Source of the DNA: CBDTTM01 sp965363355
GTDB lineage: Bacteria > Bacillota > Negativicutes > Selenomonadales > Selenomonadaceae
Direction of reading: 5' to 3'
Assembly: GCA_965363355.1 (NCBI GenBank)
Contig: CBDTTM010000005.1
Span: 1 to 39,560, forward strand
DNA: 39,560 nt
In this document: positions 31,615 to 38,640 of the stretch, piece by piece
How positions within the stretch are numbered: the first letter of the stretch is position 1
Layout: each line of letters begins with the position of its first letter
Translations under genes and position numbers: made by a program
Notes under the pieces: generated by a model
Told to the model about the DNA's origin: nothing
Seen by the model: only the letters and a program-made list of their open reading frames with translations
The model's database searches: none

Positions 31615-31671
31615 TAAAAAAATGTCGGCCGCTTGGTGGGACTTCAACCGAGAACGGCATTAAAGCGACAT
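31615..31671 (-). terminator. leader terminator / candidate attenuator of the nrdD operon
   Basis: On the minus strand ATGTCG (31671-31666) pairs with CGACAT (31627-31622), with further pairing inside (GCTT with AAGC, CCG-TTCT-CGG hairpin), followed by seven T (31621-31615). It lies between the nrdD promoter and the nrdD start codon, so transcripts can end before the gene. I do not recognise a known riboswitch class in the roughly 60-base RNA. Confidence 0.55.
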
Positions 31672-31686
31672 GTTTACCGTCAACAA

Positions 31687-31715
31687 ATTATACTATATGT
31701 AGGTGAGCTCGTCAA
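31687..31715 (-). promoter_or_regulatory. nrdD promoter
   Basis: On the minus strand TTGACG (31715-31710) and TATAAT (31692-31687) are 17 bases apart. The -35 lies on the edge of the 44-bp palindrome, and a NrdR-like box (31693-31702) touches the -10. Confidence 0.75.
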
Positions 31716-31768
31716 TAGAACCAGTACCATATATATGGTACTGGTTCTATTGACCTAACTATATATTG
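31693..31768. promoter_or_regulatory. two NrdR-like boxes flanking a palindrome
   Basis: CTATATGTAG (31693-31702) matches the NrdR core CWATATATWG at 9 of 10 positions, and CTATATATTG (31759-31768) matches at all 10. They are 66 bases apart, with the 44-bp palindrome between them. NrdR represses ribonucleotide reductase operons through such paired sites, so control of nrdD is expected; the unusual spacing makes this less certain. Confidence 0.6.
31711..31754. repeat. perfect 44-bp palindrome upstream of nrdD
   Basis: Two 22-base arms (31711-31732 and 31733-31754) are exact reverse complements with no spacer; the outer ends read GTCAATAGAACC and GGTTCTATTGAC and the centre is ATATATAT. No T run follows on either strand, so it is a poor terminator. 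It could form a cruciform in supercoiled DNA or bind a dimeric regulator. The rest of 31755-31894 shows no gene. Confidence 0.9.
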
Positions 31769-31894
31769 ATTTTTTATGAAAAAATACAATTGTAAATGCT
31801 CTATTGTTTTTAACAGATTTGTCAAAAAACAACGAAAAACCAAGGCTGCGAATGTAAATCTGATTTTTTGCTTTTGGATAAATATACGGAAACG

Positions 31895-32965
31895 TTAAAT
31901 AATCTTTCTGTCGGCAGGATTTTCCGGTTGCAAGATTGTTTGAATCGGGTAGGGAATGCAAATGTGTTCTTGTCGATAGCGGGAAGTCAGGGCCTTGATG
32001 AATTCATGTTTGAGTAAATATTGGTTCATAAACGCATGGGTTTGAAGGTTCACATTGAAATTAATGCTTGAGGGACCGAAGGTGTGGAAACGTACGGATG
32101 GGGAAAAGGCATTTCCTGGATCGATTTTTTCCATGACGGCTTGAGCGATTTCAAGCGTAATGCGTTCGACTTCTTCTAAATCACTGTCGTAGCTGACGCC
32201 CACGGCGATTGTGATCGATATTGCAGGAAGCGGCCGATTGTAATTGGTGAGGATTGCCGATGCGATTTTTTGGTTCGGAACGATGATGTCATTGCCGGCG
32301 GTTGATTGAATCGTCGTAAAGCGCCACGTGATATCGGTCACGCAGCCCTCTTCGCCGGTACTTAATTTGACGAAATCACCGATGCGTACCTGCTTGGATA
32401 AAATTAGATAGAGTCCGGCAAAGATATTGGCAAGTGTTTCCTGTAAACCAAGGGCGAGGGCCATACCACCGACGCCTAACGCGGTGATGATCGGAGCTAC
32501 GGATATTCCATAGTATTGCAAAACGATGATGGTGCCGACGATATAGATCAAGATATTGACGATATTGGTCAACAAAGAGGTCTTTGGCAAGGTTGTATTG
32601 CTGCGTTCAGTATGCAGATCGATCATGCCTGCTGTCGTTCGGGCAATGACTCGCGTGATGGTAAACATGATGATGGTAAAGAGAATATAAGAGAGCAATC
32701 GAGTGATCGTCGCGGGGATATCATCGAGTACATTGATCGTCCAGTAGAGACCCACACAAGAGCACCAAGCAATCGGCAAGCCGCGCAGGGCATTGATGAA
32801 TACATATTGAAAGGTTTGTGCAGTAATGTTGAGCTTTTGGCGCAGTTGACGGTTGATGAGGTTGTTTAGAAAAATACCAATGGCTAGGGCGGCAAGTTGA
32901 ATACAGGCTGGGAGCAGCAAAACCTGCACGATATGTTTTGTATTGAATTGAAAATAATCGAGCAA
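31895..32965 (-). CDS. small-conductance mechanosensitive channel (MscS family)
   Basis: 356 residues. Four or five transmembrane helices in the first 190 residues, the last being the pore-lining TM3 (ALGVGGMALALGLQETLANIFAG), then the MscS beta domain (GDFVKLSTGEEGCVTDITWRFTTIQ, NDIIVPNQKI) and the C-terminal alpha/beta domain. It opens when membrane tension rises and releases solutes during hypo-osmotic shock. GGAGGGA precedes the start. Monocistronic; a 9-bp inverted repeat lies just upstream. Confidence 0.93.
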   Translation of the reverse strand: MLDYFQFNTKHIVQVLLLPACIQLAALAIGIFLNNLINRQLRQKLNITAQTFQYVFINALRGLPIAWCSCVGLYWTINVLDDIPATITRLLSYILFTIIMFTITRVIARTTAGMIDLHTERSNTTLPKTSLLTNIVNILIYIVGTIIVLQYYGISVAPIITALGVGGMALALGLQETLANIFAGLYLILSKQVRIGDFVKLSTGEEGCVTDITWRFTTIQSTAGNDIIVPNQKIASAILTNYNRPLPAISITIAVGVSYDSDLEEVERITLEIAQAVMEKIDPGNAFSPSVRFHTFGPSSINFNVNLQTHAFMNQYLLKHEFIKALTSRYRQEHICIPYPIQTILQPENPADRKII

Positions 32966-32999
32966 AAAAATCCCTCCTAAAATGCGGACAAATCATATA

Positions 33000-33025
33000 A
33001 TACGTTATTATACTACATAACGTAT
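33000..33025. promoter_or_regulatory. inverted repeat between mscS and GNAT genes
   Basis: ATACGTTAT (33000-33008) and ATAACGTAT (33017-33025) are perfect 9-base arms with an 8-base spacer, overlapping a minus-strand TATAAT (33012-33007) that could be the mscS -10. A candidate operator. Confidence 0.45.
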
Positions 33026-33115
33026 GTGTTTTTGGTGGAAAAAATGAAGGAATTCGCCGATTTTTGCCTAAACATAAAAGAAGCAGTTTTATAGGAGCAG
33101 AAAGAAGGAGATAGT

Positions 33116-33637
33116 TTGGCAGCAGAAAAAATTATAAAAACAGGGGAGCGTCTGAGATTTCGTCAGGCGACCACCGAAGATATCGAATACATCATGCAGG
33201 TCGAATATTCCCCGGAAAATGCAAAATATGTGATTCCGTATACAAAGCAAGTCCATATGATGACGCTTGATACGCCGGGGGCAGTCCATTTGGTCATTGA
33301 AACTTTGGCAGATAAGCAAAAGGTCGGTTTTTTGATGATTGCTGGACTGGATAATCCATCAAAAGAAATTGAGTTTACGCGGATCATTTTGGCAGTCAAG
33401 GGACAAGGCTATGGTCATGAAACAATGAAACTGCTCAAATCTTGGGCATTCGAGGATCTTAAGTTCCATCGCGCTTGGCTCGATTGCAAGGATCACAATG
33501 CTAGGGCATTGCATCTGTATGAATCGGAAGGTTTTCAACGAGAAGGCTTGATTCGCGAAACGATATTGACAGATGGCGTCTATGAAAATCTTGTGATTTT
33601 GGGAATACTGGACAGGGAATACAAACCTCAGAAATAA
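33116..33637 (+). CDS. GNAT-family N-acetyltransferase
   Basis: 173 residues starting at a TTG with AAGGAG five bases upstream. GNAT fold of the RimJ/RimL or SpeG-like type: LRFRQATTEDIEYIMQVE, GFLMIAGLD, then the acetyl-CoA loop VKGQGYGHETMKLL and the closing NARALHLYESEGFQREG. It transfers acetyl from acetyl-CoA to an amine; the acceptor (polyamine, protein N terminus or antibiotic) cannot be told. Single gene with its own terminator. Confidence 0.88.
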   Translation: MAAEKIIKTGERLRFRQATTEDIEYIMQVEYSPENAKYVIPYTKQVHMMTLDTPGAVHLVIETLADKQKVGFLMIAGLDNPSKEIEFTRIILAVKGQGYGHETMKLLKSWAFEDLKFHRAWLDCKDHNARALHLYESEGFQREGLIRETILTDGVYENLVILGILDREYKPQK

Positions 33638-33640
33638 AAG

Positions 33641-33674
33641 ACAGCGGTGAACCTGTTTCACCGCTGTTTTTTTA
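33641..33674 (+). terminator. terminator after the GNAT gene
   Basis: A 10-bp stem (33641-33650 with 33658-33667) with a 7-base loop, followed by a T run. Confidence 0.9.
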
Positions 33675-33796
33675 TAATAAATAGATGCAAAAAAACCAGA
33701 ATTTTTGTATAATTAAGGTGCGATGGATAATATTTTTGGGCGAAGCATCAATGCAGGATGAATTTTTGAATGATGGAGAAGAAAGGTGGGGAGTTC

Positions 33797-34684
33797 ATGG
33801 ATGCAAGCGAAAAAGAAATGAAGCCGTATGAAAAAGAACGGTACCATTTGCTGCTGGAACAATTGCAGGCTATCACGTACGAATATGATATTGATAATGA
33901 TGTCATGGTTTTTGCCGAAGGGCTTAAGCCGGGTAGCCAAAAACAAATACAGCAGTATCGCAAAAAGCTATGTACAGTGAACAGTAACACCGTGCATCCG
34001 GATTTTCTTGACAAGCTTTTGGCGATTTATATGGGACAAAGCATTGAACCACAGGAGATTCTACTGGACTTCAAGAGAAAAGGCCAGGATCAATTTTCCT
34101 GGTACCGTATTGTCAGCAAAGCAATCTGTGACCAAACAGGTCGAGTGGTCAAGACCTTTGGCGTTTTATGGAATATCGATGAAGCGCTTGAAGGCGAAAT
34201 GGCATTGCTTCATTTCCGTTCAGCCAGAGATCCTCTGACGGGCCTTTATAATCGTCCGGGAGCGGAAAAAGCGATATCTTCTTATTTTGAATCGGCAGAG
34301 AGCGAGGAAGTAGGCGCTATTCTCGTTTTCAATATCGATCAGTATCAAAAATTAAACGAAACTCGGGGTCGTTGTTTCGGTGAGCAAGTCTTGATCAGTT
34401 TGAGCCGAGAGATTCAACAGCTCTTTAGAACATCCGATATCATAGCGCATGTCGATTTGGGCCAGTTTATTATCTTGATGAAAAATGTTAAAGACCTAAT
34501 GATTGTTCCTCGCAAAGCGGATAAGCTTCGGCATATTTTCGACAATGGAACGCCTGGCCACTGCGGTGTCATCGTTCCTTGCCGCGTCGGGTCGGCAATT
34601 TTCCCTTATGATGGGAAAGATTATGGGGCTCTTTTGGACATGGCGCACAAGTCGAGCGAAGAAAGCCTTAAAATATTGGATTGA
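33797..34684 (+). CDS. degenerate GGDEF-domain protein with N-terminal PAS-like region
   Basis: 295 residues from the ATG at 33797, chosen for its AGGTGGGG ribosome binding site. The N-terminal half (about residues 20-130) looks PAS-like, ending TGRVVKTFGVLWNIDEAL. The C-terminal half has the GGDEF-domain entry DPLTGLYNRPGAEKAI and the FNIDQYQKLNE strand, but the signature loop GGDEF is replaced by VDLGQF. It is therefore unlikely to make cyclic-di-GMP and may act as a GTP or c-di-GMP sensor, or a protein partner. No membrane helix, so cytosolic. Its stop codon overlaps the next promoter's -35. Confidence 0.8.
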   Translation: MDASEKEMKPYEKERYHLLLEQLQAITYEYDIDNDVMVFAEGLKPGSQKQIQQYRKKLCTVNSNTVHPDFLDKLLAIYMGQSIEPQEILLDFKRKGQDQFSWYRIVSKAICDQTGRVVKTFGVLWNIDEALEGEMALLHFRSARDPLTGLYNRPGAEKAISSYFESAESEEVGAILVFNIDQYQKLNETRGRCFGEQVLISLSREIQQLFRTSDIIAHVDLGQFIILMKNVKDLMIVPRKADKLRHIFDNGTPGHCGVIVPCRVGSAIFPYDGKDYGALLDMAHKSSEESLKILD

Positions 34685-34709
34685 CAGAGTACACTTTTTT
34701 AGATAAAAT
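34681..34709 (+). promoter_or_regulatory. promoter of the Mn riboswitch-exporter unit
   Basis: TTGACA (34681-34686), a 17-base spacer and TAAAAT (34704-34709). The -35 overlaps the stop codon of the GGDEF-like gene. Confidence 0.75.
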
Positions 34710-34723
34710 ATGGATGTGTATTT

Positions 34724-34866
34724 CTAAAGGGGAGTAGCTCTTTTGGGATAAGTCAACATACTGGCAGCGTGTGCTGTCTGGCTTATTCAATTGATTCGTA
34801 AATGATCAAAAGCGAGACCTTTAGCATGGCTTTTTTTGTCATGCTAAAGGGGCTCGCTTTTTTTGT
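34724..34866 (+). promoter_or_regulatory. yybP-ykoY manganese riboswitch with terminator
   Basis: Conserved elements of this riboswitch class appear in order: AAAGGGGAGTAGC (34726-34738), GTCAACATAC (34752-34761), CTGGCTTATT, and GCGAGACCTT (34812-34821). The last element is also the left arm of a rho-independent terminator whose right arm ends CTCGC plus seven T (to about 34866). Mn2+ binding in the aptamer should hold this strand and allow read-through. The downstream gene, a GDT1/UPF0016 exporter, is a classic member of this regulon. Confidence 0.93.
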
Positions 34867-34906
34867 TGCGGCATTCCTCATGAATTAAAAGGAGAGATGT
34901 ATCGAA

Positions 34907-35467
34907 ATGACAGCTTTTTTGACCGCATGTGCCGTTGTTGTACTTGCAGAAATGGGGGATAAAACGCAGCTTTTGGCTATGGCGTTTGCAACGAAGTACC
35001 CTTGGAAACTCGTTATGGCAGGAGTATTTGCCGCGACGATAGCCAATCACTTTTTGGCGGTTATCGTGGGAACGTATTTGAATCAGCTTTTGCCGCTTCA
35101 TTATATTCAAGTGGCAGCAGCCGCTTCGTTTATTTTGTTTGGGCTTTGGACGATCCGTGGCGATTCCTTAGGCGATGAGGCAGAAAAATTGCATTATAAT
35201 CCTTTTTGGACAGTTGTGATTGCATTCTTTTTGGCCGAGATGGGTGATAAAACGCAGTTTGCGACGATTGCTCTAGCTGCACAGTTCAATACAATTCTTC
35301 CAGTTTGGTTGGGAACGACGACGGGCATGATGATTGCCGATGGGCTGGGGATTATTTTAGGAATCGTCTTGCAGAAAAAAATTCCAGAACGAACGATGAA
35401 GTGGACGGCTGCCGTTATTTTTATCGCTTTTGGGGTTTGTGGGCTCTACGAAAGCTTATTGGCCTAA
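34907..35467 (+). CDS. TMEM165/GDT1 (UPF0016) family manganese exporter
   Basis: 186 residues and six predicted membrane helices arranged as two inverted repeats, each with the family motif E-x-G-D-K-(T/S): AEMGDKTQLLAMAF near residue 15 and AEMGDKTQFATIAL near residue 110. The acidic residues form the cation path. Relatives export Mn2+ (or exchange Mn2+/Ca2+ for H+). The Mn riboswitch directly upstream strongly supports Mn2+ as substrate. AGGAGAG precedes the ATG. Confidence 0.93.
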   Translation: MTAFLTACAVVVLAEMGDKTQLLAMAFATKYPWKLVMAGVFAATIANHFLAVIVGTYLNQLLPLHYIQVAAAASFILFGLWTIRGDSLGDEAEKLHYNPFWTVVIAFFLAEMGDKTQFATIALAAQFNTILPVWLGTTTGMMIADGLGIILGIVLQKKIPERTMKWTAAVIFIAFGVCGLYESLLA

Positions 35468-35568
35468 TTTTTGGAAAACATTAACATAACGCTACCCTAT
35501 GGGGGCGTAAATGATGTATAATGGAAAAGATAATGCAGGCATCCATGCTTATGCGAAAGGGAGAGACG

Positions 35569-36174
35569 ATGGAACAATTTTCACAGATATTTTTGGGGTT
35601 CATTGCTCAGTGGGGCTATGTAGCCGTAGCGGTTTTGATGGCGATGGAAAATGCGTGCATACCGATACCTAGCGAGCTTATTCTAGGCTTTGCGGGCTAT
35701 CTGATTTTTGCCGGAAAGATGACTTTTTCGGGGGCGTTGATTGGTGGCATGGTCGGCGGAATGCTCGGTTCGATTTTTGCTTATTATGTAGGTTTTTGCG
35801 GTGGACGCCCGTTTGTAAATAAATATGGAAAGTATTTTTTAGTGAAACAATCACATGTTGATATAGCACAAAGATGGTTTGATCGATATGGTCTAAAGGC
35901 GGTGTTTTTTAGTCGCTTGCTGCCAGTTGTGCGCACATTTATTTCGCTGCCGGCAGGTTTTGCTCAGGTGGATATAAAGAAGTTTTTGCTATATACGTTT
36001 TTGGGGTCTTTGCCTTGGACTGCATTGATTTTATATGCAGGTGTTGTTTTGGGCCAAAACTGGCAGGTTATGCTGGCAGTCGGACATGAAGCCAGCCTGG
36101 TATTTGTTGGAGTTGCAATCGTGGTTATAATCTATTTCTACGTTCGTCATAAAAGACGTCAAAGCAAAAAATAA
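35569..36174 (+). CDS. DedA-family membrane protein
   Basis: 201 residues from the ATG at 35569, with AAAGGGAG before it; an upstream in-frame ATG at 35521 overlaps a TATAAT. Multiple membrane segments and the SNARE-associated/DedA pattern: MENACIPIPSELILGFAGYL, then AYYVGFCGGRPFVNKYGK, and FFSRLLPVVRTFISLPAGFAQV. The family is implicated in flipping polyprenyl or phospholipid carriers and in membrane homeostasis; the exact lipid is not evident. A basic C-terminal tail (RHKRRQSKK) faces the cytosol. Confidence 0.9.
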   Translation: MEQFSQIFLGFIAQWGYVAVAVLMAMENACIPIPSELILGFAGYLIFAGKMTFSGALIGGMVGGMLGSIFAYYVGFCGGRPFVNKYGKYFLVKQSHVDIAQRWFDRYGLKAVFFSRLLPVVRTFISLPAGFAQVDIKKFLLYTFLGSLPWTALILYAGVVLGQNWQVMLAVGHEASLVFVGVAIVVIIYFYVRHKRRQSKK

Positions 36175-36212
36175 TCAGCAAGAAACCGAAAGCATGCAGC
36201 AGGGAGAGTTGA

Positions 36213-37220
36213 ATGGTGAAAAAGACGATAACGATTGTCGATGTGGCTGAGAAAGCCGGTGTATCAAAAACAACGATTTCGCGGTATTTGAACGGGAAAT
36301 ATGAGTTCATGTCGCAAGAGTCACGGGAGCGAATTGCTAAGGTGATTGAAGAAATGGGATACCGTCCGAACAATCTGGCGCGCGGCTTGAAGTCGAAGCG
36401 GAGTAGGCTGATCGGAGTTCTTGTTTCAGATATTGGCAGCCCGTTCTCCTCTATATTGCTTAAGGGTATTGGTGATTGTTGCGAACGTTATGGCTATGGC
36501 GTATTGATTACCAATAGTAATGATAATCCTAAGAAGGAACGCGACTATATTTTGTCCATGATCGATCAGCGAGTTGAGGGTTTGATTATCAATACGACGG
36601 GTCAAAATGATGAGTTTTTGCAGCAAGTCGTCAAGAATGGTGTGCCAATCGTACTAGCTGATAGGCCGATGGAAGAACATATCTTCGACACGGTAAGAAC
36701 AGCTGATGAAGCGATAACGATGGACGTCATGCGTCATCTAAAAGAGCGCGGCTTTAAGAAAGTCGGATGGTTTTCTCAGGTGGTAAACAATGAGACGAGG
36801 AAACTTCGCAGTGCAGCTTATCGTGAAGCTTGCCACGCAATCATGTCGATTGATCCGCAGGAATATGTTCTTGATGATAAAGATCCAAAGCAGGTAGAAG
36901 ATCAGATTCGTTCGTTTATCGAAGCAAATGGCAAGGAAAAGAAAGCGATTTATACGGGCAATGGCGTCGCTACGTTGCATGTTGTCAAGGCTTTGCAGCG
37001 AATGAAACTTCGTTTTCCTCAGGATTTGGGCCTTTGTGGCTTCAACAACTGGGACTGGACCGAACTGGTCGGCGGTGGGATTACGGTTGTATCACAGCCG
37101 TCATATCGTGTGGGGCATGAATGTGTGAAGAGAATCATGGCCAGGATACATCGAAACCGTCACGCCAAGGCAAAGCTCATTGAGCTTGAATGCAAGTTGA
37201 TCATTCGCAGTTCGACCTAA
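36213..37220 (+). CDS. LacI-family transcriptional regulator
   Basis: 335 residues. LacI HTH at the N terminus (TITIVDVAEKAGVSKTTISRYLNG) and hinge helix (NNLARGLKSKRS), followed by a periplasmic-binding-protein-like sensor domain (LIGVLVSDIGSPFSSILLKGI, GLIINTTGQ, IVLADRP). The sensor GFNNWDWTELVGGGITVV resembles KdgR-type members, which sense keto-deoxy sugar acids. AGGGAGA precedes the ATG. No sugar gene is adjacent; it stands between dedA and larC, so the target is not obvious from position. Confidence 0.9.
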   Translation: MVKKTITIVDVAEKAGVSKTTISRYLNGKYEFMSQESRERIAKVIEEMGYRPNNLARGLKSKRSRLIGVLVSDIGSPFSSILLKGIGDCCERYGYGVLITNSNDNPKKERDYILSMIDQRVEGLIINTTGQNDEFLQQVVKNGVPIVLADRPMEEHIFDTVRTADEAITMDVMRHLKERGFKKVGWFSQVVNNETRKLRSAAYREACHAIMSIDPQEYVLDDKDPKQVEDQIRSFIEANGKEKKAIYTGNGVATLHVVKALQRMKLRFPQDLGLCGFNNWDWTELVGGGITVVSQPSYRVGHECVKRIMARIHRNRHAKAKLIELECKLIIRSST

Positions 37221-37358
37221 TGCATTTTTAGGATTCGCGAAGGTGGATTTATTCTATTTAATGAAAGAAGATTAAATTCCGATAGTAAAAAGCGTAGGTG
37301 TGAGGCGGATATCAGAAAAGCCGTCCGTAGAAAAAATCGAGATTAAGAGGTGAATGCG

Positions 37359-38564
37359 TTGAAGGTCATATATTTGGATTGTTTTGCTGGTATTAGCGGT
37401 AATATGTTATTGGGAGCGTTTCTACAAGGTGGGGTGCCAGAGGCTTATTTGCGCCGGGAGCTGAGTAAACTGCATCTTGATGGGGAATTTTGTCTACGCA
37501 TCAATAAGGTCAATAAAAATGGAATTGAAGCGATTTATGCTGATGTCCAAGTACCGCATGTACAGGAAGATAACCATGGCAAGGATCGGAACTTGCTGGA
37601 TATACGCCGTATTTTAGAGGCTTCATCGCTTAGTGATAAAGTTAAATCTCTCGGACTTGGCATATTTAATCGGTTGGCTGATGCCGAGGGGAAAGTGCAT
37701 GGAATGGCGCCGGAAAAAGTACATTTCCATGAAATCGGAGCTGTCGATTCGATTGTAGATATCGTTTCAGCGGCTATTTGTCTCGATTATTTGGCAATTG
37801 AAAAGATATATACATCGAAGCTTTGCGTGGGCAGCGGGTTTGTAGAATGCCGACATGGGAAAATGCCAGTGCCTACACCGGCGACTGTGGAGCTCTTACA
37901 GGATGTTCCATTTTATGCCGGCGATATGCAAAAAGAGCTGGTGACACCGACCGGCGCGGCTTTCGTCTCGACTTTGGCAGAAAAGGGAATTGCTGAAATG
38001 CCGGAAAATTTCCATTATACAAAGGTGGCCTATGGTGCTGGCACTTGGGATTTGGAAATTCCGAATGTTTTGCGCCTGTATATTGGAGAAATGGACCAAG
38101 CAGAGCAGCGTTCTAAGAAACTTTTGGTAGAGACGAATATCGATGATTTGAGCCCGCAGGTGTATGAATACGTTTGTGAAGAATTATTGTCGATGGGAGC
38201 TATCGATGTTTGGATTACACCAATTATCATGACGAAGATGCGGCCAGCTCAAAAACTTTCGCTTTTGACCGATGAAAGTCGTTTTCAAGATTGTGTGACC
38301 CTTATCTTTAGGGAAACAACTACGGTTGGGTTGCGCGTTACGGAAGTCGGGCGAATAGCAGCGGATCGGACAATGAAGTTAGTGCCTACACCATATGGCG
38401 GTGTGCATTGTAAAGTCAGTCGGTATGAAGGTAAAAATATTTATGTTTCTGTAGACTATGAAGATTGTAAGGCTCTGGCGAAACAGTTTAAGATTCCACT
38501 TAAACGCATTCAGCGAGAAGCTTTGCAAATTGCGAATAGTCTTTATGTGGATGGCACGCGATAA
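37359..38564 (+). CDS. larC: LarC, nickel-insertion protein for the NPN cofactor (lactate racemase)
   Basis: 401 residues from the TTG at 37359, giving the family start (LKVIYLDCFAGISGNM) with AAGAGGTG upstream; a GTG at 37350 overlaps that site. LarC uses CTP to insert nickel into the pyridinium-bisthiocarboxylate cofactor used by LarA-type racemases. Seen: FHEIGAVDSIVDIVSAA, GSGFVECRHGKMPVPTPATVELL, TPTGAA, and the C-terminal NIDDLSPQVYEYVCEELL and TIIMTKMRPAQKL-like segments. It is a single uninterrupted frame, unlike the frameshifted larC1/larC2 of lactobacilli. larA, larB and larE are not in the window. Confidence 0.93.
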   Translation: MKVIYLDCFAGISGNMLLGAFLQGGVPEAYLRRELSKLHLDGEFCLRINKVNKNGIEAIYADVQVPHVQEDNHGKDRNLLDIRRILEASSLSDKVKSLGLGIFNRLADAEGKVHGMAPEKVHFHEIGAVDSIVDIVSAAICLDYLAIEKIYTSKLCVGSGFVECRHGKMPVPTPATVELLQDVPFYAGDMQKELVTPTGAAFVSTLAEKGIAEMPENFHYTKVAYGAGTWDLEIPNVLRLYIGEMDQAEQRSKKLLVETNIDDLSPQVYEYVCEELLSMGAIDVWITPIIMTKMRPAQKLSLLTDESRFQDCVTLIFRETTTVGLRVTEVGRIAADRTMKLVPTPYGGVHCKVSRYEGKNIYVSVDYEDCKALAKQFKIPLKRIQREALQIANSLYVDGTR

Positions 38565-38573
38565 AAATTGAGT

Positions 38574-38627
38574 CAAAGAAAAGGCCCTGTCTAGAACGAT
38601 ATTGTTCCAGACAGGGCCTTTTCTTTG
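38574..38627. terminator. bidirectional terminator after larC
   Basis: A 24-bp stem (38574-38597 with 38604-38627, one mismatch) with a 6-base loop and A/T-rich ends lies between larC and the convergent transporter gene. Confidence 0.92.
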
Positions 38628-38640
38628 AAGCTGCAGGCGT

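Noticed and set aside
31711..31754. The 44-bp palindrome as a terminator for mscS
   Set aside because: No T run follows on the minus strand, and the nrdD -35 begins at its edge.
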